From: Phytoactinopolyspora mesophila
GTDB lineage: Bacteria > Actinomycetota > Actinomycetes > Jiangellales > Jiangellaceae
Length of the DNA stretch: 64,000 bases
Direction of reading: 5' to 3'
Assembly: GCF_010122465.1 (NCBI RefSeq)
Contig: NZ_WLZY01000005.1
Location: 458,473-522,472 of the forward strand
The position numbers were made by a program, and so were the translations under genes. Shown here in pieces: positions 56,118 through 64,000 of the stretch; within the stretch, counting starts at the first letter, position 1; every line of letters starts with the position of its first letter. Below the pieces are notes generated by a model. It made no database searches. It worked only from the letters and a program-made list of their open reading frames with translations, and was not told where the DNA came from.

Positions 56118-57344
56118 GTGCGGTTCCCCGACGTGTCTCGTGTGTGGCGTGAGCTGTGGCCGGTGCTCCTCATTCTGATTCCGGGGCTCGGTGGGACGCG
56201 AGGTGCCAGCGGGGATCAGCTGGATTGGAGCCGGGAGCCGGACCTGCTCGCTTACGCACTCGTGGTCTTCGCTGCGGTGTCGGCAGTCATGTTGCGCCGG
56301 CGGCCAGGCGTGACGCTGGCGTGCTCCGGCGGCGCGGTCGTGACATATCTTCTGGGCGGCTATGCCTTTGGGCCGATGCTCATCGCCGTCCCGGTCGCGG
56401 CAGTGGGAACGGCGCTCGCATGGCCGCTTCGAAAGGCGCTGCTCTGGAACGGGCTGCTCGGCCTCTCGGTGCACGTTGCCGGCGGCGTCCGCTTCGGCAC
56501 TGAACTGGCCGCAGACCAGGGTCTTCCCTTTCTGGGCTGGGTGGGCGCGTCGTTCACGGCCGTCGCTGTTCCGACGGCCATCGGTGCCGCAGTCCGGATC
56601 CGGCGTGAGTCCGAGGCGGGCGTGCGGGAGGCTCAGGCTCGGCGGGCGGTGTCGGAGGAGCGGTTGCGGATGGCTCGGGAGTTGCACGACTCCGTCGGTC
56701 ACGGTCTCGCGGTGATTGCTATGCAGGCCGGTGTAGCCCTGCATGTCCTCGAGCGCAACCCGGACAAGGCGCGGGAGACCCTCGAAGCCATCCGGGAAGC
56801 CAGCAAGGAGTCACTGGACCGTTTGCGGGCCGAGCTGCAGTTGCTGCGCGAACCGGAGCATGACGACGCGCCGCGCCGCCCGGGACTTGGCTTGGCCGAC
56901 GCCGGCGCGCTGTTCGACCGTGTCCGTCGGGGTGGGGTCGAGGTGGACGCCGATGTCCAGGCTGGGCACGTGCTCCCGGAGCTGGACGTGGCCGCTTACC
57001 ACATCGTGCAAGAGTCGTTGACCAACATCCTGCGGCACAGCGACGCCCGCCTCGCCCGGGTGCGGGTGGCGTGGAGCGGCGACGATCTGGAAATCGCGGT
57101 CACCGACGACGGCCGTGGGGAACGGACGGGACGGCTCACGGAGACCAGTGGTGGCATGGGGATTCCCGGAATGCGCGCCCGGGCCGAGGCGCTGGGCGGC
57201 GATCTCGAAGCGGGGCCGGCCCCTGAGGGCGGGTTCGTGGTCCGTGCGCGGCTGCCCCGTCCGGCCGGACCGCACCCGGCAGATCCGCGCGCGGCCGGGC
57301 AGAAGGCCGGCACCGGGCTGTCCGTGCCAGGATCGACACCATGA
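56118..57344 (+). CDS. Sensor histidine kinase, NarL/DesK-type (HisKA_3)
   Basis: This 408-residue kinase has an N-terminal membrane region of four to six helices (about 15-165) with little outside sequence, so it probably senses in the membrane. The phospho-acceptor is His 190 in ELHDSVGHGLAVIAMQAG. The ATPase domain has VQESLTNILRHS, VTDDGRGERTG and GGMGIPGMRARAEALGG. AGGAGG precedes the GTG at 56118. It overlaps the response regulator gene by ATGA. It likely controls the divergent ABC exporter in response to envelope stress or a drug. Confidence 0.92.
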   Translation: MRFPDVSRVWRELWPVLLILIPGLGGTRGASGDQLDWSREPDLLAYALVVFAAVSAVMLRRRPGVTLACSGGAVVTYLLGGYAFGPMLIAVPVAAVGTALAWPLRKALLWNGLLGLSVHVAGGVRFGTELAADQGLPFLGWVGASFTAVAVPTAIGAAVRIRRESEAGVREAQARRAVSEERLRMARELHDSVGHGLAVIAMQAGVALHVLERNPDKARETLEAIREASKESLDRLRAELQLLREPEHDDAPRRPGLGLADAGALFDRVRRGGVEVDADVQAGHVLPELDVAAYHIVQESLTNILRHSDARLARVRVAWSGDDLEIAVTDDGRGERTGRLTETSGGMGIPGMRARAEALGGDLEAGPAPEGGFVVRARLPRPAGPHPADPRAAGQKAGTGLSVPGSTP

Positions 57345-58006
57345 TCCGCGTGGTGGTTGTCGACGACCAAGCACTGGTCCGAATGGGACTGCGCACGCTC
57401 CTGGACAGCGAGCCGGATACCCAGCTGGTCGGGGAGGCCGACGACGGCCGCGCCGGAGTGGACACGGTGCGCACGCTTGTTCCCGACGTCGTCCTGATGG
57501 ATATCCGGATGCCAGAACTGGACGGTCTCGCCGCATTGCGGGAGATCACGGCCGATCCGGCCTTGAGCGACGTCCGAGTCGTGATGCTCACCACGTTCGA
57601 GCTCGACGAGTACGTTTTCGAAGCGCTCCGGGGCGGCGCCAGTGGGTTCGTGCTCAAGGACGCCGCGCCTGACGAACTCCTGCATGCCGTCCGCGTTGTC
57701 GCCGACGGCGCGTCCCTGCTGTCGCCCTCGGTGACTCGCCGGGTGATCGAGCAATTCAGCGCCCGCGGAGCGTCGTCGCGCACACCGCACCCACAGCTCG
57801 AACGGCTCACCGAACGCGAGCGCGAGATCATGGCGTGGGTGGCAACCGGCCGATCGAATGACGAGATCGCTGCCGAACTGGTGGTGAGCCCGGCCACCGT
57901 GCGCACGCATGTGGGGCGCGCCATGGTGAAGTTGCACGCGCGCGATCGCGCCCAGCTGGTGGTATTCGCGGTCCAATCCGGCCTCATACTGCCGGAGTCG
58001 AGTTGA
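57341..58006 (+). CDS. Response regulator, NarL/LuxR family
   Basis: This 221-residue regulator has a receiver domain with Asp 8/Asp 9 and phospho-acceptor Asp 54 (VVLMDIRMPELDG), the conserved Thr in LTTFE and Lys in VLKDA. The LuxR-type helix-turn-helix is LTEREREIMAWVATGRSNDEIAAELVVSPATVRTHVGRAM. It is coupled to the kinase gene by ATGA. Target is inferred to be the exporter genes at 54043-55949. Confidence 0.95.
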   Translation: MIRVVVVDDQALVRMGLRTLLDSEPDTQLVGEADDGRAGVDTVRTLVPDVVLMDIRMPELDGLAALREITADPALSDVRVVMLTTFELDEYVFEALRGGASGFVLKDAAPDELLHAVRVVADGASLLSPSVTRRVIEQFSARGASSRTPHPQLERLTEREREIMAWVATGRSNDEIAAELVVSPATVRTHVGRAMVKLHARDRAQLVVFAVQSGLILPESS

Positions 58007-58032
58007 AGGCCGGTTCCTGAGACAATTGTCCG

Positions 58033-58836
58033 GTGCCGTTTGATGTACCGCAGCCCCGTGTTGTCGCCACTGATCTCGATGGAACGTTGTTGCGCAGCGA
58101 CGGAACCGTGTCCTCGCGCACCCGGGAGGCGTTGCGCCTAGCCGAAGACGCCGGAGCCACGGTGGTCTTCGTCACCGGCCGCCCGCCTCGATGGCTGGAC
58201 ATCCTCGCCGACGCTGTCGCCGGACACGGCGTGACCATCTGCGCCAACGGCGCACTTGTCTACGACGTTCACCGGCGGGTGCTGATCGAGCAGCACAGCC
58301 TGGACGGGCAGGTCGCCATGGAGGTCGCGCTGGCGTTACGTGCCGCCCTGCCGGGGGTGACGTTCGCGATTGAGCGCGAGCTGGTGTACGGCAAAGAGTC
58401 GGCCTTCCAGAACCGCTGGCCGCTGCCGGACGGCGCGATCGAGGCAGAACTCGATGTGTTGCTCGCCGAGCCGGTCGCGAAGATGATCGCCCGGCACGCG
58501 AGTATCCCGGCCCCGGAGTTCGTGAGCAAGGGCGTCGCGGTGGTCGGTGACCTCGCCTCGACCACCTATTCGGAGTCCGCGCCCATGCTTGAGATCAGTG
58601 CGCTCGGCATCTCCAAGGCGTCCACGCTGGCCGCCTTCTGCGCCGAGCGCGGCATCGCCTCGGACGAGGTTGTCGCCTTCGGCGACATGCCCAACGACTC
58701 ATTGATGCTGGAGTGGGCCGGGACGTCGTTCGCGATGGAGAACGCACACCCGGACGCGGTGGCAGCAGCCGGCCACCGGTGTGGTCGCAACGACGACGAC
58801 GGCGTCGCCCAGGTGCTCGAACGCTTCTTCGCCTGA
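58033..58836 (+). CDS. HAD-superfamily phosphatase, Cof type
   Basis: This 267-residue HAD IIB hydrolase has motif I ATDLDGTLL with the nucleophile Asp, motif II FVTGRPPR, the Lys in LEISALGISKASTL and motif IV AFGDMPNDSLML. Such proteins dephosphorylate sugar phosphates or cofactors; the substrate is not readable. GTG start at 58033, 26 bases past the response regulator stop, so it might be the third gene of that unit, though functionally unrelated. Confidence 0.92.
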   Translation: MPFDVPQPRVVATDLDGTLLRSDGTVSSRTREALRLAEDAGATVVFVTGRPPRWLDILADAVAGHGVTICANGALVYDVHRRVLIEQHSLDGQVAMEVALALRAALPGVTFAIERELVYGKESAFQNRWPLPDGAIEAELDVLLAEPVAKMIARHASIPAPEFVSKGVAVVGDLASTTYSESAPMLEISALGISKASTLAAFCAERGIASDEVVAFGDMPNDSLMLEWAGTSFAMENAHPDAVAAAGHRCGRNDDDGVAQVLERFFA

Positions 58837-58853
58837 CCGCCCGCCTCGCCAAG

Positions 58854-58866
58854 CATGATCATTTAG
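58854..58866. repeat. CATGATCATTTAG motif, copy 2
   Basis: Exact match to 31315-31327. It sits 18 bases after the HAD phosphatase stop. A partial form (CTCATTTAGGTGAG) occurs near 59434. Confidence 0.5.
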
Positions 58867-58961
58867 GGCTCTGGTGGCATGCGCGTGGGGTGAGTTCGTG
58901 TATGGGTTGCTGGAGTGGTTCGTCCGGGGCTGGCGGGTGGGCTACAGGGTTGGCTGTTTCT

Positions 58962-59286
58962 GGCACGACGATCTTCACGACCGGACATTCCGGGGTTGGG
59001 CGCCCGTCGTGGTTCACACGACGATCTTCACGACCACTGCGCCACGCTTGGCGGCAGGGCTGTGGTGGTTGGTGTCACCGGTTGTGAAGATCGTCGTGCG
59101 GCGCGGAGCGGGCGCATCGGTGTTCGCGGCCGGGTCGTGATGATAGTCGTGTGAACATGGGCGGCCAGCCGGGCCAGTATGGGGGTCGTGAAGATCGTCG
59201 TGCCAAGAAACGCCGCTGGAGGCCGTCGGGAGTCACACGAGTGGGCACACACCGGTCGTGAAGATCGTCGTGTGAACCACGACGGG
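58962..59286. repeat. Array of six inverted and direct copies of TCGTGAAGATCGTCGTG
   Basis: The copies are 58962-58982 and 59003-59035 (reverse orientation), then 59080-59100, 59132-59156 (degenerate), 59184-59204 and 59254-59286 (forward). The 33 bases of the second copy are the exact reverse complement of the sixth, and the 21 bases of the first are the exact reverse complement of the fifth. Confidence 0.85.
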
Positions 59287-59491
59287 CCGCCGGCAGCTTC
59301 GGGCACTCGAGCTAGTTCGGCACTCACACCACCCCGCCCCGAGGGGCCGGGACGCAGGCACGCCACAGCACACCACCGGCTCACGGAGACCCAACGCGGC
59401 AAAGCGCGACCACCCACGGATGAGTCGAACGCCTCATTTAGGTGAGGTGGGTCGTCCTGCTCCGCCCAGTGCCGGGGACCGGGTCTGGTGA

Positions 59492-60091
59492 TCAGGCGGC
59501 GCGGACGACCGGTTCTCCCCGGAGTCGCACCCCGGCCGCGCGCATGTCGTGGAGCGCCCGATTGGTGGTGTCAGGGGCGACGCCGGCCGTCAGGTCGAGT
59601 GTGACCTGTGTGTTGAAGCCGTGGTGGGCAGCATCGAGCGCGGTGGCCCGTACACAGTGGTCAGTCGCGATACCAACGATCTCTACATGTGTGACGTCGT
59701 GGGTTCGTAGCCAGTCGGCCATGCCCAGCCCGTTCTGCGCGGTGCCCTCGAACCCCGAATAGCCGCTGGAGTACTCGCCCTTGTTGAAGATGGCGTCGAA
59801 TGGTTGGGGATCGAGGTTGGGGTGGAAGGCAGCGCCGTCGGTGTTGGCCACGCAATGTGGTGGCCAGCTCGTCACGTAGTCCGGGTTGTCGGAGAAATGT
59901 TCCCCGGGGTCGATGTGATGGTCGCGGGTCGCCACCACGTAGTCATACACCCGATCGGGTGGATCGGCGTCTTGCCATTGTTTGAGCACTTCAGCGATCG
60001 AGTAGGCGGTGGCGGCACCGCCTCCGACGGCGAGCGCGCCGCCTTCGCAGAAATCGTTCTGTACGTCGACAACAATGAGTGCGCGCTTCAT
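59492..60091 (-). CDS. pncA: Nicotinamidase / pyrazinamidase
   Basis: This 199-residue amidohydrolase deamidates nicotinamide to nicotinate in NAD salvage. The catalytic triad is Asp in VVDVQNDFCEGG, Lys in FNKGEYSS and Cys in GIATDHCVRATA. Metal ligands are in ATRDHHIDPGEHF. It overlaps the pncB gene by ATGA and follows it in the same transcript, so both salvage steps are made together. Its presence predicts sensitivity to pyrazinamide-type prodrugs, as known for the family. Confidence 0.95.
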   Translation of the reverse strand: MKRALIVVDVQNDFCEGGALAVGGGAATAYSIAEVLKQWQDADPPDRVYDYVVATRDHHIDPGEHFSDNPDYVTSWPPHCVANTDGAAFHPNLDPQPFDAIFNKGEYSSGYSGFEGTAQNGLGMADWLRTHDVTHVEIVGIATDHCVRATALDAAHHGFNTQVTLDLTAGVAPDTTNRALHDMRAAGVRLRGEPVVRAA

Positions 60092-61404
60092 GGTTGCTCC
60101 TCGTAGCGCGTAGGAATGGCTGGTAGACCGCGCGACATCTGCAACGCAGTGCGCGGAAGCTCGGCGCGGCGCTGCTCATGGTGCCGGCGGACGTCGTCGA
60201 GCGACTTGTGGCCCACTACCTCACCCTCGCGGATCAGCGGGATCAGCAGCTGACGGAAGTGATCTCCCGACACCGGCCCACTCACCGAGATGGTCTCAGC
60301 GTCGGCGAGTCCGTGGCGGTCGTAACGGCGAGCGGCATGCTTTCGTCCACCCACGCCCGGCTTGTCTTTGCTCTTCTTCTCGACAGCGACGAGCTCGCCG
60401 TCTTGCCCTTCGCGGGCGACGAGTTTGTAGACGAGGCCGGCAGTGGGTGATCCGGAGCCGGTGACAAGCGAGGTGCCCACGCCGTAGCCGTCGACGGGGG
60501 CTGCGGCTAACGCGGCGATCGCGAACTCGTCGAGATCGCTGGTAACGACGATCTTGGTGTCGGTAGCGCCGAGCTCATCGAGTTGAGCGCGCACGTCATA
60601 CGCCTGGGCAAGCAAGTCGCCGGAGTCGAGCCGGACCGCGCCCAGGTCCGTTCCGGCGATCTCTACGCCGAGTGCGACCGCCTCGGCGACGTCGTAAGTG
60701 TCGACCAGCAGCGTGGTGCCTTTGCCTAGCGAGTGCACCTGAGCGGTGAAAGCGTCGCGTTCGGTGTCGTGCAGCAAGGTGAAGGCGTGTGCACTTGTGC
60801 CCCGGGTCGGTACGCCGTAGTACTGACCAGCTAGCAGATTACTGGTGGAACCGAAGCCGGCAATGTATGCGGCTCGCGCGGCGGCGACGGCGGCGTACTC
60901 GTGGGTGCGGCGGGACCCCATCTCGATACAGGGCCGCCCAGCTGCCGCGACCGTCATCCGGGAGGCGGCCGCGGCCACGGCGGAGTCGAAGTTCAGGATG
61001 GACAGGGTGAGGGTCTCCAGCAGCACAGCTTCGGCGAAAGTGCTTTCGACGAGGAGAATGGGGGAGTGGGGGAAGTACGGTTCGCCCTCGGCGTAACCCC
61101 ACACGTCGCCGGAGAAGCGGTAGTCGGCGAGCCAGTTCAGGGTGGGTTCATCGACCACACCGGCAGAGGCCAGGTGAGTCAGAGCCGCGTCGTCGAAACG
61201 GAAGGCCTCGATGGCCTCCAGCAAACGCCCGGTACCTGCGGTGACGCCGTACCTCCGACCATCTGGCAACTGCCGGGCGAAGACCTCGAAAACCGCACGT
61301 CGCTGGCCCGCGCTGTCGGCGAGCGCCGCCTGCAGCATGGTCAGCTCGTAGTGATCGGTCAGCAGAGCCGTCGTTGCCTGCATGAATGCCAGACTAGTCA
61401 TCAC
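60088..61404 (-). CDS. pncB: Nicotinate phosphoribosyltransferase
   Basis: This 438-residue enzyme (EC 6.3.4.21) makes nicotinate mononucleotide from the nicotinate produced by PncA. Signatures include LLTDHYELTMLQAAL at the start, RRTHEYAAVAAARAAYIAGFGSTSN, GTSAHAF with the phosphorylated His region, and AVRLDSGDL. ATG codons at 61404, 61401 and 61383 are all possible; no ribosome site is evident. It is divergent from clpS across 190 bases, a conserved actinobacterial arrangement. Confidence 0.94.
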   Translation of the reverse strand: MMTSLAFMQATTALLTDHYELTMLQAALADSAGQRRAVFEVFARQLPDGRRYGVTAGTGRLLEAIEAFRFDDAALTHLASAGVVDEPTLNWLADYRFSGDVWGYAEGEPYFPHSPILLVESTFAEAVLLETLTLSILNFDSAVAAAASRMTVAAAGRPCIEMGSRRTHEYAAVAAARAAYIAGFGSTSNLLAGQYYGVPTRGTSAHAFTLLHDTERDAFTAQVHSLGKGTTLLVDTYDVAEAVALGVEIAGTDLGAVRLDSGDLLAQAYDVRAQLDELGATDTKIVVTSDLDEFAIAALAAAPVDGYGVGTSLVTGSGSPTAGLVYKLVAREGQDGELVAVEKKSKDKPGVGGRKHAARRYDRHGLADAETISVSGPVSGDHFRQLLIPLIREGEVVGHKSLDDVRRHHEQRRAELPRTALQMSRGLPAIPTRYEEQP

Positions 61405-61595
61405 CGAGGCGCGGTGACGAACAAATGCGGGATCGGGCGCGCCGCCAACATTGAACCTGAGGGCCGAGATAACGGACGGAAGCCGCTGGAGGGTACGGAA
61501 GCCGCTGGAGGGTGTTGGATGGAGGTTTGATCTTGCTGTGTTGGCTCATGGTTGGTGGCCGTGGAAGCCCAAGGATGAGACCATAGGAGATTGTG

Positions 61596-61892
61596 ATGAC
61601 TGCGCCCGTTGAGATCGAGCGTCCGGAGGCTGATCAGGCTCCGGTGCCTGACACGCCCTGGGTGACGGTCGTGTGGAATGATCCGGTCAACCTGATGTCA
61701 TATGTGACGTACGTGTTCCAGGCATATTTCGCTTACTCCAAGGTCAAGGCGGAGCGGCTCATGCTCGACGTGCACGAGAAGGGCAAGGCCATCGTGTCGC
61801 AGGGCAGCCGAGAAGAGATGGAACGCGATGTCGAGGCCATGCACTCCTACGGGTTGTGGGCCACTCTGCAGAAGGCGGAGGACCTAGGCTGA
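61596..61892 (+). CDS. clpS: ATP-dependent Clp protease adaptor ClpS
   Basis: This 98-residue adaptor delivers N-degron substrates to ClpA/ClpC-ClpP. The core shows [23 protein letters not shown], with the NDPVNLM binding pocket, then [10 protein letters not shown] and a C-terminal helix. AGGAGA lies 5 bases ahead of the ATG at 61596; a GTG one codon earlier is also possible. It overlaps the DUF2017 gene if that uses the CTG at 61889. Confidence 0.95.
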   Translation: MTAPVEIERPEADQAPVPDTPWVTVVWNDPVNLMSYVTYVFQAYFAYSKVKAERLMLDVHEKGKAIVSQGSREEMERDVEAMHSYGLWATLQKAEDLG

Positions 61893-62491
61893 GTACCGCG
61901 TTCCGGCGGACCCGCGGAGGCGGGGTGACCGCGTCCTTCCACCAGGCTGAAGTCGAGCTGCTTCGCTCGCTCGTTGGGCAGCTACTCGAACTTGTCCGGG
62001 ATGATCCCGAGAACAAGCGGGAGAACGAAGACTGGGCCGCGGCCCTGGGATTGGCCGACGACGAGCCGGTGCGGCCCACCGACCCGGTCCTGCTTCGGCT
62101 GTTCCCGGACGGCTACCAGGACGACGGCGAAGCGGCCTCCGATTTTCGCCGATTCACCGAACGCGGACTGCGGGAAGCCAAATCAGCCACCGCCGCCACC
62201 GTGCTGGCATCGCTGGCCACTGCCGAGGGTGCCGATCCGGCGGCGCGCCGGCCGCGGGACAGAAGCAAGACCAGGGTCGAGCTCGGCCCGGACGAAACCG
62301 ACGCATGGCTGCGGACGCTCACCGACCTACGGCTGGCGCTGGGGACACGCCTGGGAGTCACCGAGGGTGATGAGGCAGTGTGGGCTGCCCTGCCGGAGGA
62401 TGATCCCCGCAGGCACATCCACGACGTTTACGACTGGTTGGGCTGGCTGCAGGAGACACTGGTCCGGACCTTGTCCTCGGGCCTCGGCTGA
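61889..62491 (+). CDS. DUF2017 family protein (probable CTG start)
   Basis: This 200-residue protein is of the actinobacterial DUF2017 family, always near clpS; its role is unknown. Homologous sequence ([32 protein letters not shown]) begins at once after codon 61889. The only codon at that point is CTG, with GGAGG 7 bases ahead and a CTGA overlap with the clpS stop. A GTG at 61925 would remove the conserved FRR segment; the earlier open frame at 61856 lies inside clpS. Helical and acidic, with [10 protein letters not shown] and [14 protein letters not shown] as conserved blocks. Confidence 0.85.
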   Translation: MSTAFRRTRGGGVTASFHQAEVELLRSLVGQLLELVRDDPENKRENEDWAAALGLADDEPVRPTDPVLLRLFPDGYQDDGEAASDFRRFTERGLREAKSATAATVLASLATAEGADPAARRPRDRSKTRVELGPDETDAWLRTLTDLRLALGTRLGVTEGDEAVWAALPEDDPRRHIHDVYDWLGWLQETLVRTLSSGLG

Positions 62492-62601
62492 CTCACCGAC
62501 CGGGCTCGTGGACACACCGCCACCCGCGCCGTTCCGCAAGCCGTGTGCTGTGATGGTGACCAGCTGCGGAGGTCGTTGCGGGAGAACTACAGGGAGTGTG
62601 G

Positions 62602-63675
62602 ATGCTCGAGTCGAACGTTCCAGCGATCGTCAAGGAAGTCTTCGGCACGCTGCCTGACGGCACCGACATTGACGCCTTCACCCTCACGAACGAATCCGGA
62701 ATGCGCATCCGGATCCTGACCTACGGTGGAATTTTGCAGTCGGTTGATGTGCCCGACCGGGCTGGGCGACTGGCGAACGTCACACTCGGGTTTGACAACC
62801 TCACTGACTACCTGGAGCGCAATCCGTACTTCGGGACCATCACCGGACGTTGTGCCAACCGGCTGAGCCACGGCCGATTCACGCTCGACGGTAAGACGTA
62901 CCAACTCGCGCAGAACAAGGGCACCAGTCACCTTCATGGAGGCCTGGCCGGTTTCAGTCACCGAACATGGGCAGCGGCGACGATCGACGGCGACGATCCT
63001 GGCATCCGGCTTACCTATACGAGCTTGGACGGGGAAGAAGGGTATCCGGGCGAGCTGCGGACGACGGTCACTTACACGCTGACAGCAGACAATGCGATCC
63101 GGGTGGACTATCACGCCACCACCGACGCGCCGACCCTCGTCAACCTGACGCACCACGCCTATTTCAATCTCGCAGGTGAGGGCAGCGGTAGTGTCTTGGG
63201 GCACCAGCTGCAACTGAATGCTGAGCACTACACGCCGGTGAACGCGGATGTCATTCCCACCGGGGAAATCTCCCCGGTAAGCGGCACTCCGCTCGACTTC
63301 CGCGAGCTGACAGAGATCGGCGCCCGGATCCGCGATTCCCACCCGCAGATGCTGCTCGCGCAAGGCTACGACCACAACCATGTTCTGTCCCGGACGGGCA
63401 CCGACCTGGAACTGGCCGCCCGGTTGGTCGAACCGGCGAGCGGGCGGGTCATGACGATCCATACCACCGAGCCGGGTATCCAGGTGTATTCGGGCAACTT
63501 CCTCGACGGCACGCTGGTCGGCCCCAGCGGGGGGATCTATCGCTCCGGCGATGGGCTGGCTCTGGAGACGCAACACTTTCCGGATGCGCCGAACCGGCCG
63601 GAGTTTCCGTCGATCGTGCTGCGGCCGGAAGACGAGTACAGCTCTACCACCGTGATGGCGTTCTCCACGATCTGA
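62602..63675 (+). CDS. galM: Aldose 1-epimerase (galactose mutarotase)
   Basis: This 357-residue cytoplasmic mutarotase (EC 5.1.3.3) interconverts alpha and beta anomers of hexoses. Active-site residues: GRCANRLSHGRF, NKGTSHLHGG with one catalytic His, VNLTHHAYFNLAG with the second, and the catalytic Glu in the LETQHFPDAPNRPEFPS segment. AGGGAG precedes the ATG at 62602. It is unlinked to other sugar genes in the visible part and is followed by a strong bidirectional hairpin. Confidence 0.95.
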   Translation: MLESNVPAIVKEVFGTLPDGTDIDAFTLTNESGMRIRILTYGGILQSVDVPDRAGRLANVTLGFDNLTDYLERNPYFGTITGRCANRLSHGRFTLDGKTYQLAQNKGTSHLHGGLAGFSHRTWAAATIDGDDPGIRLTYTSLDGEEGYPGELRTTVTYTLTADNAIRVDYHATTDAPTLVNLTHHAYFNLAGEGSGSVLGHQLQLNAEHYTPVNADVIPTGEISPVSGTPLDFRELTEIGARIRDSHPQMLLAQGYDHNHVLSRTGTDLELAARLVEPASGRVMTIHTTEPGIQVYSGNFLDGTLVGPSGGIYRSGDGLALETQHFPDAPNRPEFPSIVLRPEDEYSSTTVMAFSTI

Positions 63676-63753
63676 GCGGCGATCACGGCTAGCTTTTCGG
63701 ACGTTCGCCGGTTTGGGCCGTTCCGAACGGCATGTTCGCGCGCCCAGTACCCC

Positions 63754-63797
63754 TCGGTCTCGTCCCGCCCGGTTCCCCCGCCCCGGGACGAGACCGA
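63754..63797. terminator. 14-bp perfect hairpin after galM
   Basis: TCGGTCTCGTCCCG (63754-63767) pairs exactly with CGGGACGAGACCGA (63784-63797), loop of 16. It could end galM or a leftward transcript from beyond the right edge. A second small hairpin, CCGCGCT/AGCGCGG, is at about 63825-63845. Confidence 0.75.
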
Positions 63798-63879
63798 CAA
63801 GGATGTGTCCACCTATAGAGCCGCGCTCTGCCTCAGCGCGGTCTCGGTCCTCTCCGCATCATGCCTTCTGGGGCTGTGT

Positions 63880-63977
63880 GGTTACCAGTGGTTGTCGCGC
63901 ATGGGGGTTCTCCTTTGTGGGGTGGGGTTGTGGGGTCGGTGGGTGGGTTACCAGTGGTTGTCGCGCATGGGGGTTCT
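63880..63977 (-). repeat. Tandem 32-bp repeat, period 66, carrying a six-codon ORF
   Basis: GGTTACCAGTGGTTGTCGCG and the following 12 bases occur at 63880-63911 and again, identically, at 63946-63977. On the minus strand each copy reads ATG CGC GAC AAC CAC TGG TAA (MRDNHW, stop). The left copy has AAAGGAG 7 bases before its ATG; the right copy has AAACTAG there. The repeat probably continues beyond the window. Confidence 0.8.
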
Positions 63978-64000
63978 AGTTTGTGGGGGGGGGGTGTGGG

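Larger units (their letters stand above)
58837..59491. other. Repeat-rich gene-free stretch
   Basis: No convincing gene was found in 655 bases. It holds CATGATCATTTAG at 58854-58866 and the six-copy repeat array at 58962-59286. Frames crossing it have no consistent coding bias. Confidence 0.7.

Noticed and set aside
56103..56744. Minus-strand 213-codon ORF opposite the histidine kinase
   Set aside because: It is antisense to clear kinase coding sequence and has no homology-like pattern.
58874..59140. An 88-codon ORF through the repeat array
   Set aside because: Its codons follow the repeats, with no coding bias, ribosome site or recognisable fold.
58962..59286. CRISPR array
   Set aside because: Repeats are in both orientations with unequal spacing, and no cas genes are present.
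63713..63979. Plus-strand 88-codon ORF at the right edge
   Set aside because: It crosses the terminator hairpin and translates the tandem repeat; a repeat artefact.

Overview
The window is high-GC DNA with dense short-gap operons (many ATGA stop/start overlaps), GTG starts and actinobacterial marker genes: DUF3039, DUF2017 next to clpS, AfsR-type SARP regulators, an LPXTG-anchored surface protein, SigE-family ECF sigma and form II cox genes. It is a saprophytic, polysaccharide-degrading actinomycete. A Jiangella- or Phytoactinopolyspora-like organism would fit, but that is a guess from gene style only. No tRNA, rRNA, CRISPR array or transposase gene was recognised.

Layout. 1-7030: an arabinan/arabinoside locus (GH51, a CUT1 sugar ABC importer without its own ATPase, a secreted GH43 arabinanase cut by the window edge) read leftward, with a divergent LacI regulator and a paired operator between them. 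7050-10980: a DEAH-type helicase, an MFS transporter and a DUF3039 protein. 11250-27502: one long rightward operon under a second LacI regulator. It has two paralogous FAD oxidoreductases flanking an Opp/Dpp-type oligosaccharide importer, a secreted tandem GH16 protein whose second domain has lost its catalytic glutamates, a GH3 glycosidase and a Cys-type sulfatase. I read it as a utilisation locus for a modified (probably sulfated) glycan. 27535-29547: dhaKLM. 29835-31036: ECF sigma and a membrane partner. 31128-36071: form II molybdenum hydroxylase (coxSLM-type) with coxG. 36580-42688: small proteins, tyrosine catabolism (Lrp regulator, hpd, fahA) and an ArsR/CDF metal-efflux pair. 42874-53888: a lipoprotein, then a SARP / LPXTG metalloprotease / SARP island and a secreted protein of unknown function. 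54043-58006: an ABC exporter divergent from a two-component system. 58033-63675: HAD phosphatase, a repeat-rich gap, pncB-pncA divergent from clpS-DUF2017, and aldose 1-epimerase. The last 325 bases hold a terminator and a tandem repeat.

The most unusual material is in four places: the FAD-oxidoreductase/sulfatase/GH16 locus; the SARP island with 11-bp-period heptamer repeats in front of the regulator and the protease; the six-copy inverted-repeat array in 58962-59286; and the repeated, Shine-Dalgarno-led six-codon ORF (MRDNHW) on the minus strand near the right edge. Intergenic regions also carry a family of large palindromes sharing a GTGATC...CGTTGTGG core.
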